A stretch of DNA of 10,040 nucleotides, taken from contig JAUXCK010000069.1 in NCBI GenBank assembly GCA_030618925.1, forward strand, positions 1 to 10,040. Reading direction: 5' to 3'. Under the pieces are notes generated by a model. The model had not been told where the DNA came from. It worked only from the letters and a program-made list of their open reading frames with translations, and did no database searches. The DNA is from Desulfobacteraceae bacterium. GTDB taxonomy: Bacteria > Desulfobacterota > Desulfobacteria > Desulfobacterales > SURF-7. Each line of letters begins with the position of its first letter. Within the stretch, counting starts at the first letter, position 1. The position numbers and the translations under genes were made by a program. Below are positions 1-6,206 of the stretch, piece by piece.

Positions 1-281
1 AAGCCAATCATGACCCTCACATGCTGTCGACCGGTCCGTACCCCTGGCCCTTAAAACAGAGAATAAAAAGCAGGAAGGGGCATCTCTCCAACCAGGAAGC
101 AAAAACCCTCGTGATGGAAGTACGGCATGACCACCTGGACCATGTTATTCTTGCCCATTTGAGTGAAGTCAATAATGCCCCGGATAATGCGTTACACGAA
201 GTCGGCGAAGTCATTGACCCGAAAAACACCTGCTTGACTGTGGCCGGGCAGGACGTGGCCGGTAAATTGCTGTTTGTGTGA
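1..281 (+). CDS. MBL-fold metallo-hydrolase, C-terminal part (5' end outside window)
   Basis: The frame is open from base 3 to the TGA at 279-281 and gives 92 visible residues, so the gene enters from the left edge; the ATG at 21 is internal. The visible start (NHDPHML, then GPYPWPLKQRI and GHLSN) and the later LAHLSEVNN resemble the C-terminal part of YycJ/WalJ-type metallo-beta-lactamase-fold hydrolases. In that family an 'NHD..ML..G.YP..LK.RI.S..GHLSN' block precedes a '.LAHLS..NN.P' block carrying a late metal-site histidine. Those proteins are cytoplasmic metal-dependent hydrolases, often treated as nuclease-like, with poorly settled substrates. The catalytic HxHxDH motif would lie upstream and cannot be checked. 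This is the only plus-strand gene and it converges on the DUF362 gene with 20 bases between the two stops. Confidence 0.8.
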   Translation, partial: ANHDPHMLSTGPYPWPLKQRIKSRKGHLSNQEAKTLVMEVRHDHLDHVILAHLSEVNNAPDNALHEVGEVIDPKNTCLTVAGQDVAGKLLFV

Positions 282-301
282 TGCGGGAGCAGCGTCTCCG
301 A

Positions 302-1408
302 TCATAGCGTCTCGAGGTCATAGCTGCGGGTTCCGAGGCCGATACTTTCCGCATAATCAAACTGATGGGCCCAATCCACCTTGGGATAAATGCCTTTAAA
401 TTTATCCTCCCCCGGACCGGTATTTTCCGTTAAGCATGTTCCCGGCAAAGCGGGTTCCCTGTTGACGAGGTCAACCGATGCCTGGTCTATGGCCACAGGA
501 TCTGTTGACGCAACAATGCCGATATCTCTGACAATAGATGCATCGCTATGTGAGACGCAGTCGCATGCAGGCGACACATTGATTATAAAATTGATAAACA
601 GGGCTTTTCCTGCCTTGTCCAGTAATGCCCCATAGGTATATTCGATCATATTTTCAAGAAACACAGGTATGGACTGGTTCCACCGGATCTGAACGGCTTT
701 GTTTTGGCAGATGAGTATACATTCACCGCAGCCGATGCATTTTTCCGGATCAATCACTGCCTTTTCATCCTTTAAGGAGATGGCATACTGGGAACAATGC
801 CCGATACAGTCTTTGCAGCCGGTGCACCTTTTCCGTATCACCTTGGGACTCACTGTGGAGTGCTGGGCCAATTTTCCCTTGCGGGAAGCACACCCCATTC
901 CTACATTTTTAAGGGTGCCTCCAAACCCGGCAAGTTCATGCCCCTTAAAATGCGCAACAGATATCAACGCGTCCGCCCGGACAATCTCTGAGCCGATATA
1001 AACGTCCTTAAATCGTTTCTGGTTGATACGGACCGGAACCTCGCTCTTTCCTCTCAGCCCATCTGCAATAACAATGGGCGCCTCCACCACAGAATATGCA
1101 AATCCGTTCTGGATAGCCGTCCTGATATGATCGACGGCATTGCTGCGTGTTCCTGCATACAAAGTATTTGCATCCGTTAAAAAAGGCATTCCGCCTGTTC
1201 CTTTGATATCGCCCACAATTTTTCTGATAAACAGAGGACGGACAAAGGCCGTGTTCCCCAGTTCGCCGAAATGGAGCTTTATGGCGGAAAGATCTCTCTC
1301 TTGAACAATTTTCTCCAGCCCGGCAGTACGGATCAGCCTGCCGAGCTTGTCAATCAGACCCTCTTTATAAGATGCCCTCAAGTCAGCAAAATACACCTTG
1401 CTTTTCAT
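302..1408 (-). CDS. DUF362 domain protein with two [4Fe-4S] ferredoxin motifs
   Basis: The 368-residue protein belongs to the DUF362 family, recognised from HFGELGN (about 46-52), the 'AHFKGHELAGFGGTLKNVGMG' region (about 152-172, split here only for naming) and the late 'STDPVAIDQASVDL' block. A bacterial ferredoxin module is inserted in the middle: C195, C198, C201, C205 and C224, C227, C230, C234 form two CxxCxxCxxxC sets, enough for two [4Fe-4S] clusters. No signal peptide or membrane segment is seen, so it is probably cytoplasmic. It may be an electron carrier or redox enzyme, but the substrate of DUF362 proteins of this type is not established. The start ATG at 1406-1408 is well supported by GGAGGAA at 1411-1417. 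It is the last gene of the minus-strand block, 105 bases after the DJ-1 gene, and may be transcribed separately. Confidence 0.93.
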   Translation of the reverse strand: MKSKVYFADLRASYKEGLIDKLGRLIRTAGLEKIVQERDLSAIKLHFGELGNTAFVRPLFIRKIVGDIKGTGGMPFLTDANTLYAGTRSNAVDHIRTAIQNGFAYSVVEAPIVIADGLRGKSEVPVRINQKRFKDVYIGSEIVRADALISVAHFKGHELAGFGGTLKNVGMGCASRKGKLAQHSTVSPKVIRKRCTGCKDCIGHCSQYAISLKDEKAVIDPEKCIGCGECILICQNKAVQIRWNQSIPVFLENMIEYTYGALLDKAGKALFINFIINVSPACDCVSHSDASIVRDIGIVASTDPVAIDQASVDLVNREPALPGTCLTENTGPGEDKFKGIYPKVDWAHQFDYAESIGLGTRSYDLETL

Positions 1409-1513
1409 AATTCCTCCAGCCAGACAACCCTTTTACACAATTTGGTGCCGTGTACCCCTTTGGCTTTCAATTTCTTTCTTTCCAGACAGACGTCAACCGT
1501 AAAACTTCCGTTA

Positions 1514-2095
1514 TCAAGAAAGAAGGGCGCTGCGATCCTTATCCAATGTCGTTACCATCGCCCCGGCGATCTCATTGGCCTTTTCCCTGCCATAAAGAAT
1601 TTCGACCAGCTTCAGCGCAAACTGTACGGCAGTCCCTGCGCCGCGGCTGGTAATACACGCCCCGTCTGCTACAACCGGCAGCTCAACCCTGTCATGAGGG
1701 TCTAACCGGTGAAAAAAAAATGGATGGCAGGTCACTTTTTCCGACTCAATTAACCCGTGATGTGCAAGAATCACCGCAGGTGCAGCACAAATGGCGGCGA
1801 TATATCTTCCTGCCTGCTTCTGATTCTTCAGTATTCCCAGGAGGTCTTTTGAATCCCTGAGATGCTCTGCACCCGGGATTCCGCCTGGAAGCGCGATCAA
1901 ATCATACGATTTATCCACACAATCGCCAATCAGGCAATCTGCGACAAGGTTAACGCCCCTGGAAGCCTTAATCTGCAGTGCATTGACCGAGGCAACCGTC
2001 ACACCGGCACCGGCCCGCCGCAAAACATCAATCGTGCTCACGGCTTCGATCTCTTCAGTCCCGTCTGCAACAGGAACCAAAACATTTTTTGACAT
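1514..2095 (-). CDS. DJ-1/PfpI family protein
   Basis: The 193-residue product aligns in layout with the DJ-1 (PARK7/YajL-like) branch of the DJ-1/PfpI superfamily. The N-terminus has VPVADGTEEIEAV with the conserved glutamate at E17. YDLIALPGG (64-72) follows, and the nucleophile elbow AAICAAPAV places the reactive cysteine at C103. SRGAGTAVQFAL is the usual C-terminal helix start. Family members are cytoplasmic and linked to oxidative or carbonyl stress protection, chaperone activity or glyoxalase/deglycase-like activity; which applies here cannot be told. The ATG at 2093-2095 has a strong RBS (AAGGAGG, about 2100-2106). The gene lies 53 bases after the AI-2E transporter gene. One oddity is a run of nine A on the plus strand (1712-1720) that encodes three Phe after the HP of HPFFFHRL. 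Confidence 0.93.
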   Translation of the reverse strand: MSKNVLVPVADGTEEIEAVSTIDVLRRAGAGVTVASVNALQIKASRGVNLVADCLIGDCVDKSYDLIALPGGIPGAEHLRDSKDLLGILKNQKQAGRYIAAICAAPAVILAHHGLIESEKVTCHPFFFHRLDPHDRVELPVVADGACITSRGAGTAVQFALKLVEILYGREKANEIAGAMVTTLDKDRSALLS

Positions 2096-2148
2096 GTCCG
2101 CCTCCTTCTAATCCTGCCGGGTGTTTACGGGCTGTTTTAATCTTGAGA

Positions 2149-3246
2149 TCATTGGACCCTGTCCTGACGATCCAGAAAGGATTCAAATTCCACACTGTAT
2201 ATATATAAAAGTACAAGGGCGAGACCAAAAATCAGAGGCCCGTAAAGAAGCCCTATCAGACCAAAATAGCTGATGCCCCCCAGGATCGCAAAAAATATCA
2301 TCAGGGTACTCATCCCTGCCGACCCCTGCATAAAGAGGGGTCGAAGAAAATTATCGATGCTGCCGACGACAACAACGCACCACACAACCATGAATATGCC
2401 ATACCCCCAGCTTCCTGAAATAAAAAGATAGACGGCAGCCGGCACCCAGATTAAGGCCGTACCCACCATGGGGATCAGAGAAGCAAACGCCATGACCATA
2501 CCCCAGAAAAGCCCTGGAAGGCCGGAAATCCAGAAGACCAGACCGCCGGCAGCACCCTGGGCGATGGCGGTGACAAAGGTCCCCAGGATGGCAGATTGTG
2601 CAACCGCCTTGATTTTGGACATGATCTGATCTTCCTGATGTGCGTCCAGAGGAATCAGGTGGCGAATGCTTTTTGACATTTTCTCCTGGTCCCGAATCAT
2701 GAAGAAAAACGCAAACAGCATCAGAAAAAATTTCCCGACAAGAGAGGCCATATTCCCCACCATATGGCCGCCCTGGCTAATGAGTATCTTGCCGGCCGCT
2801 GAGGTCACCTGAAGTAAAATTTGATCTAATTTCAACTTCCCGGGGTCGACATCTGAAAAAATCTTTTGCACATCCGGCAGAATCTTATGACCCCATGCCA
2901 GCAGCTTTACACTGACCGGGTGTGTCAACAATTTCGTGTGGCCCCCTTGAACAACCCAGTCATGCATGGCGTTCATGGTCTCAATCCCCTGCCGGATCAG
3001 CGCAAAAGAAATCAGCAGCAATGGCAGCACAACAACAAGGGTTAAAAAAACACAGGATAAAAATGCCCCCAGGTTTTCCCTGCCGCGGACCCATCTCACA
3101 ATTCTCCGATGAACGGGGTTGAGGATGGCGGCTAAAATGATGGCCAGAATAATGGCATGCTGATAGGGCTGGATAATTTTGTAGCACGCAAATAAAATAA
3201 GAATGATCAGAAAGAATAAAAAATAATGGGAAAAATTGAGCTTCAT
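2149..3246 (-). CDS. AI-2E family membrane transporter
   Basis: The 365-residue protein is hydrophobic with the typical AI-2E exporter (TqsA/YdiK/PerM-like) layout. Two close helices lie at about 8-25 and 30-45, and a third at about 59-84. A soluble stretch follows to about 155, then a block of further helices to the C-terminus. The family signature is clear in the second half: SLIPMVGTALIWVPAA, then GSIDNFLRPL with DNFLRP at 298-303, then ILGGISYFGLIGLLYGP. Members are inner-membrane proteins proposed to export small molecules or ions; only a few have known cargo, so the name does not prove autoinducer transport here. The ATG at 3244-3246 has no recognisable ribosome site. An in-frame TAA lies 21 bases upstream of it, preceded by a 16-codon frame with a good RBS, so the true N-terminus is uncertain. 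Without that extension the length is already normal for the family. Confidence 0.92.
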   Translation of the reverse strand: MKLNFSHYFLFFLIILILFACYKIIQPYQHAIILAIILAAILNPVHRRIVRWVRGRENLGAFLSCVFLTLVVVLPLLLISFALIRQGIETMNAMHDWVVQGGHTKLLTHPVSVKLLAWGHKILPDVQKIFSDVDPGKLKLDQILLQVTSAAGKILISQGGHMVGNMASLVGKFFLMLFAFFFMIRDQEKMSKSIRHLIPLDAHQEDQIMSKIKAVAQSAILGTFVTAIAQGAAGGLVFWISGLPGLFWGMVMAFASLIPMVGTALIWVPAAVYLFISGSWGYGIFMVVWCVVVVGSIDNFLRPLFMQGSAGMSTLMIFFAILGGISYFGLIGLLYGPLIFGLALVLLYIYSVEFESFLDRQDRVQ

Positions 3247-3267
3247 GGCGCTGTCAGGGGTGACGGC

Positions 3268-3318
3268 TTAATGTTCTTTTTGTTCCCGGCTGCCCTCGAC
3301 TTTATCCGGACTTTGCAT
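3268..3318 (-). other. 16-codon frame with strong RBS in front of the AI-2E gene
   Basis: Reading the minus strand, AAGGAG (3325-3330) stands 6 bases before an ATG (3316-3318) that opens MQSPDKVEGSREQKEH and stops at TAA (3268-3270). The frame then continues without another stop for seven codons into the ATG of the AI-2E transporter, so the two are in register. The peptide is short, hydrophilic and charged, like the cytoplasmic tail that often precedes the first helix of AI-2E proteins. It is either a leader frame that couples translation to the transporter, or the original N-terminus of the transporter cut off by a nonsense change. The sequence alone does not decide between these. Confidence 0.35.
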
Positions 3319-3350
3319 TTTCAGCTCCTTTTTAGCTTTACTGTCTTCTG

Positions 3351-3632
3351 TCAAACTATCCGGTAAGCTGCGACCTCGATATGCCCCTGTCTGCACTTTG
3401 GACAACGGCCCGGTCGGGTCAGTCGTTTCCGGTCTTCAAAAATATAACCGCACACCAAACAATAAAAAGGATCGATGTGAAGTGTCTTTGCCCGGGTCTT
3501 CAGGGTCCGCTGAATATGGTAAAGATGATCGTAAACTTCCTTTTCTCGAATTTTTAATTCACGGGACAGCTCCCGGGCGTTCATCTCACCTTTTTCCAGA
3601 AGACAAATCAGCTGTTGACGGATTGTTAACAC
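3351..3632 (-). CDS. Small HTH plus zinc-ribbon transcriptional regulator (COG3357 type)
   Basis: With a GTG start at 3630-3632 the product is 93 residues. The N-terminal half (TIRQQLICLLEKGEMNARELSRELKIREKEVYDHLYHI) reads as a winged-helix DNA-binding fold, the recognition region being ELSRELKIREKEVYDHL. The C-terminal half holds a rubredoxin-like zinc ribbon with CLVCG and CPKCR, giving C58, C61, C77 and C80. This is the architecture of the small predicted regulators in COG3357; targets are unknown. The frame stays open to an ATG at 3713, which would add 27 Lys/Arg-rich residues, but that extension overlaps the upstream gene by 44 bases, has no RBS and lacks family character, so I prefer the GTG. 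The RBS of the GTG is itself weak (AGGG about 12 bases upstream). The gene lies 37 bases after the small unknown gene and 32 bases before the short frame preceding the AI-2E gene. Confidence 0.8.
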   Translation of the reverse strand: MLTIRQQLICLLEKGEMNARELSRELKIREKEVYDHLYHIQRTLKTRAKTLHIDPFYCLVCGYIFEDRKRLTRPGRCPKCRQGHIEVAAYRIV

Positions 3633-3669
3633 GTTAATCTTTCGCCCTATTTTTCCAAAATTTAATCCA

Positions 3670-3954
3670 TCAGGTTTTTTCTTTTTGGGGAAAAATCGCC
3701 TCAAAAGACACATCCTTAATCTTGTTAAGACAGTCCCTCAGGGCTTCTTTTTCCGTTTCGCCGGCACCCTGGTATTCCTGCATGGCCACAATGTTGATCA
3801 GATTTGGAACAGCAACAAATTTTCCGGCCAATTTTCCGGCCAATGCCTCATGCACATCAATATGAAGCATCCGCTCGGATCGAATCAGATTATATTTGGT
3901 CACTCTGGTTAAAATGTCGCTGTCGGCCAATGACATTTCAGCGTCTTTACCCAT
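3670..3954 (-). CDS. Small conserved-looking protein of unknown function
   Basis: I do not recognise this family. From the ATG at 3952-3954 it encodes 94 residues, soluble, with no signal peptide, no membrane segment and no cysteines. The C-terminal part (GETEKEALRDCLNKIK) looks helical and ends in a Lys/Glu tail. The centre holds a perfect four-residue duplication, LAGK-LAGK, from a 12-base tandem repeat. The start is chosen because GGAG lies about 8 bases upstream and the ATG follows the stop of the NUDIX gene after one base (TGA-A-ATG), pointing to translational coupling. A longer frame to 4011 only reads through the NUDIX coding region. One cysteine occurs in RDCLNK. The coupling suggests co-expression with the NUDIX hydrolase, nothing more specific. 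Confidence 0.75.
   Translation of the reverse strand: MGKDAEMSLADSDILTRVTKYNLIRSERMLHIDVHEALAGKLAGKFVAVPNLINIVAMQEYQGAGETEKEALRDCLNKIKDVSFEAIFPQKEKT
3818..3844 (-). repeat. Perfect 12-bp tandem duplication inside the small unknown gene
   Basis: On the plus strand the unit AATTTTCCGGCC occurs at 3818-3829 and again identically at 3830-3841, followed by the first three bases of a third copy. It is in frame and encodes LAGK twice. Perfect identity suggests a recent slippage or duplication event. Confidence 0.85.
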
Positions 3955-3955
3955 T

Positions 3956-4558
3956 TCAATGCTCCGTTCTTTTGGTTGCGGACAAATTGACCAACTCATC
4001 AAGCATCGCAAGGGTCAGCCCCCAGATGCGCCTGTCTTGATAATCATAGCAGGGAAGCTCATGTGTTTTTCCGCCCGATGTCCATTCCATTTTTTTCCGG
4101 TTTTCATCATTTTTAAAAAAGGAAAACGGTACCCACATTTTTTCAACAACCTCATCATTCAACTGCCACTCGGGTTCTTTTTCAAGACGGAACACAAAAG
4201 GGGTCAGCGCCATGGGGAATTTCCGGTCATGGGTTGTTACGGGCAGGTCTGAAAGCCGGCCGATACAGGCGGCATCCTGATTAAGATCGATTCCGATCTC
4301 TTCCCTTGCTTCACGTATGGTGGTGGCAAAAATATTTGAATCATCCTTTTCCATGCGACCACCGGGAAATGCCATATGGCCGGACCAGGGGTCCCCTTGC
4401 CTTTCCGCCCTGCGAATAAGCAGCACACTGATCCCGTTTAAGTGGGATTTCTCCCGAAGAATCGCCCCAACACCGGCCCTGGCCATATGCCGCCGGTCAG
4501 GTATTTTGGTCGGGTTGAATTCTTGAAAAATCTGCACAAGTGATTCCAGGCAGCTCAT
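3956..4558 (-). CDS. NUDIX hydrolase, CoA pyrophosphatase-like
   Basis: From the ATG at 4556-4558 the product is 200 residues. The Nudix box lies at about 66-90: GGRMEKDD, then REAREEIGI with the metal-binding glutamates E83, E86 and E87. Just before it, LLIRRAE followed by GDPWSGHMAFPGG matches the extra upstream motif typical of the CoA-pyrophosphatase branch (NudL/PCD1-like), with one residue of spacing difference. Such enzymes cut CoA or acyl-CoA to a phosphopantetheine product and 3',5'-ADP in the cytoplasm with Mg2+ or Mn2+; substrate is inferred. A TTG at 4583-4585 would add nine residues, but neither start has a clear RBS and the ATG fits the family length. The gene is preceded by the GTTGGG repeat and followed one base later by the small unknown gene. 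A CoA-cleaving enzyme downstream of a CoA-ester cluster may be meaningful or chance. Confidence 0.92.
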   Translation of the reverse strand: MSCLESLVQIFQEFNPTKIPDRRHMARAGVGAILREKSHLNGISVLLIRRAERQGDPWSGHMAFPGGRMEKDDSNIFATTIREAREEIGIDLNQDAACIGRLSDLPVTTHDRKFPMALTPFVFRLEKEPEWQLNDEVVEKMWVPFSFFKNDENRKKMEWTSGGKTHELPCYDYQDRRIWGLTLAMLDELVNLSATKRTEH

Positions 4559-4590
4559 AGGCAAAACACACTTATAACCAACCAAATAGA

Positions 4591-4638
4591 TTCGTTGGGC
4601 TTCGCTTCGTTGTTGGGTTTCGCTTCGCTCACCCCAAC
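4591..4638 (-). repeat. GTTGGGYTTCGCTTCG tandem repeat with inverted GTTGGG/CCCAAC ends
   Basis: On the plus strand GTTGGGCTTCGCTTCG (4594-4609) is repeated as GTTGGGTTTCGCTTCG (4612-4627), one mismatch in 16, period 18. It is followed by CCCAAC (4633-4638), which can pair with either GTTGGG copy, so two alternative hairpins are possible. It lies between the SDR stop (4642) and the NUDIX start (4558). From memory, GTTGGGTTTCGCTTCGCTC-type elements occur as dispersed intergenic repeats in many proteobacterial genomes; copy number in this genome is not visible here. There is no T-run, so it is not a classical terminator. Confidence 0.65.
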
Positions 4639-4641
4639 CGA

Positions 4642-5406
4642 CTAGATGGCACAGGCCCCGCCATCCACTATTATCGTCTGACCGGTAATAAAATCCGCCC
4701 CTTCAGAGCATAAAAACATGACAGGATGGGCGATTTCAATCGGCTCCGGTATCCTGCCCAGGGGTATGGTTTTAACGATCTGGTGATAAATATCCTCATT
4801 GGACCAGAACGGTTTGCTGAAATCGGTTTTGACCATGCCCGGGGCAACAGCATTTACCTGGATGTTAAACCCGGCCAGCTCTAATGCCAGCACCTTTGTC
4901 ATCATCTCAATTCCAGCCTTGGCAATGCCATATATTCCCATGGCCGGGGCAGCGCGCCGGCCGGCAATAGATGACATGCTGACAATCTTTCCTCTTTTTT
5001 GCTCACGCATCACCTGGGCGGCTTTTCTCGAACATAAAAATGTGCCGGACAGGTTAGAATCAATAATTTTCTGCCACAGGGAAGGGTCGGCATCAACCAG
5101 GCTGGTCACAATATTCATGCCCACATTGTTGACAAGGCCATCTATCCTGCCAAAGGTTTTTATGGCCTGATCAAATAAATGATCAACATCCTCTTCCTTT
5201 GCAATGTGGGCAGGAATTGCCAGCAAACGATCCCCTGCTTCAGCAAGTGATGAGACAGCCTCGTCCAGGCCGGCCTGTTTTCTTCCACAGATCACAACCC
5301 TGGCATTTTGCCGGAGCAGCTGTTTTACAATTTCAAATCCGATCCCCCTGCTTCCCCCTGTGACCAGGATAACTTTGTCATCAAGGTTGTAGGATAAGTC
5401 ACTCAT
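4642..5406 (-). CDS. Short-chain dehydrogenase/reductase (classical SDR)
   Basis: The 254-residue protein is a complete classical SDR. It has the Rossmann cofactor loop TGGSRGIG (16-23), NNVG (93-96), the catalytic tetrad N118, S146, Y159 and K163 (YxxxK), and the C-terminal ITGQTIIVDGG. R42 after the second strand (CGRK) hints at NADP(H) preference, but this is only suggestive. It is a cytoplasmic NAD(P)-dependent alcohol/ketone oxidoreductase of FabG/7-alpha-HSDH-like appearance; the substrate cannot be assigned. Its ATG overlaps the end of the activator gene by eight bases (ATGAGTGA) with AGGAGGAAATA as the ribosome site, so translation is coupled to the activator. This implies a role in the same pathway, for example making or oxidising the hydroxyacyl-CoA handled by the dehydratase. 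No other gene of the pathway, such as a CoA transferase, is in the window. Confidence 0.95.
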   Translation of the reverse strand: MSDLSYNLDDKVILVTGGSRGIGFEIVKQLLRQNARVVICGRKQAGLDEAVSSLAEAGDRLLAIPAHIAKEEDVDHLFDQAIKTFGRIDGLVNNVGMNIVTSLVDADPSLWQKIIDSNLSGTFLCSRKAAQVMREQKRGKIVSMSSIAGRRAAPAMGIYGIAKAGIEMMTKVLALELAGFNIQVNAVAPGMVKTDFSKPFWSNEDIYHQIVKTIPLGRIPEPIEIAHPVMFLCSEGADFITGQTIIVDGGACAI

Positions 5407-6184
5407 TATTTCCTCCTTTTACTGTTTCAGCAATTAATGCTGCACCAATCGCACCGGTCACCTGGGCGCTTTTTGATACAACCAGGGATGAATTGAGTTT
5501 TTCCTCGAGCGCTTTGACAACCCCGATGTTCATCGCAACCCCGCCCGTCATCATGACGGGTGCCTTTAGACCAATCCGGTTTCCCATGGCCATCACCCTT
5601 GCGCCGATGGATGCGTGAATCCCGGCGATAATATTTTCCCGCTTCTCTCCCTTTGAAATCAAAGAAATAACCTCTGATTCGGCAAACACCGTACAAAGAC
5701 TGCTGATGGCAGACGTTTTATCCGCAGTAAGCGACATTTCCCCAAAGGCATCCAGATCGACTTCAAGGGCCCGTGCCATGACTTCCAAAAATCGGCCGGT
5801 GCCGGCCGCACATTTATCGTTCATGGCAAAATCTTTTACCCTGCCCTTTTCATCGATGATGATTGCTTTGCTGTCCTGACCCCCGATATCAATGATTGAG
5901 CGGATCTCCGGATTAAGATAATGAGCACCCACCGCATGACAGGTGATTTCAGTGACTGCCTTGTCTGCAAAGGTGACACTTTTCCTGCCATATCCGGTTG
6001 CAACCACTGCTTGAATCTGTGAAGATGAAATCCCGGTCTCCGCCTGAATCTCATCAAAAACCTTCCGGCCGGCGTTCTGGGCATTGTATCCGGTCTGAAT
6101 CACCTTTGTTGCCAATACGACATGATCTTTTACGATTGCTGCCTTGGTGCTGATAGACCCCACGTCAATACCTGCTGTGATCAT
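5399..6184 (-). CDS. ATPase activator of 2-hydroxyacyl-CoA dehydratase (BadF/BcrA/HgdC family)
   Basis: The protein is 261 residues from the ATG at 6182-6184, an ASKHA-fold ATPase. Visible motifs are GIDVGS (5-10, phosphate 1), TGYGR (63-67), DIGGQDSK (99-106) and MTGGVAMN (about 212-219). Cysteines C125 (NDKCAAGTGRF) and C164 (SSLCTVFAESE) match the two residues per subunit that hold the single [4Fe-4S] cluster between two subunits in HgdC-type activators. ATP hydrolysis drives a very low-potential electron to the dehydratase. The length and the lack of a second ATPase gene fit a homodimeric activator (HgdC/HadI/FldI) rather than the two-ATPase BcrA/BcrD pair. The start is set by GAGGA about 8 bases upstream; a frame to 6229 merely overlaps the preceding gene. 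It follows the upstream subunit gene by 22 bases and overlaps the SDR gene by eight. Confidence 0.95.
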   Translation of the reverse strand: MITAGIDVGSISTKAAIVKDHVVLATKVIQTGYNAQNAGRKVFDEIQAETGISSSQIQAVVATGYGRKSVTFADKAVTEITCHAVGAHYLNPEIRSIIDIGGQDSKAIIIDEKGRVKDFAMNDKCAAGTGRFLEVMARALEVDLDAFGEMSLTADKTSAISSLCTVFAESEVISLISKGEKRENIIAGIHASIGARVMAMGNRIGLKAPVMMTGGVAMNIGVVKALEEKLNSSLVVSKSAQVTGAIGAALIAETVKGGNNE

Positions 6185-6206
6185 TCTTCGGTCCTCTTCG
6201 CTCGAA

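Noticed and set aside
282..301. Possible terminator hairpin (GGAG/CTCC) between the two convergent genes
   Set aside because: The stem is only about four pairs and no T-run follows on either strand.
1430..1513. Possible promoter for the DUF362 gene (TTGACG on the minus strand near 1484-1489)
   Set aside because: The -35-like box is good, but no acceptable -10 box lies 16-18 bases downstream (AAATTG only).
3633..3713. N-terminal extension of the HTH/zinc-ribbon regulator from the ATG at 3713
   Set aside because: It overlaps the upstream gene, has no RBS, and the added residues are a Lys/Arg-rich out-of-frame reading of that gene's end.
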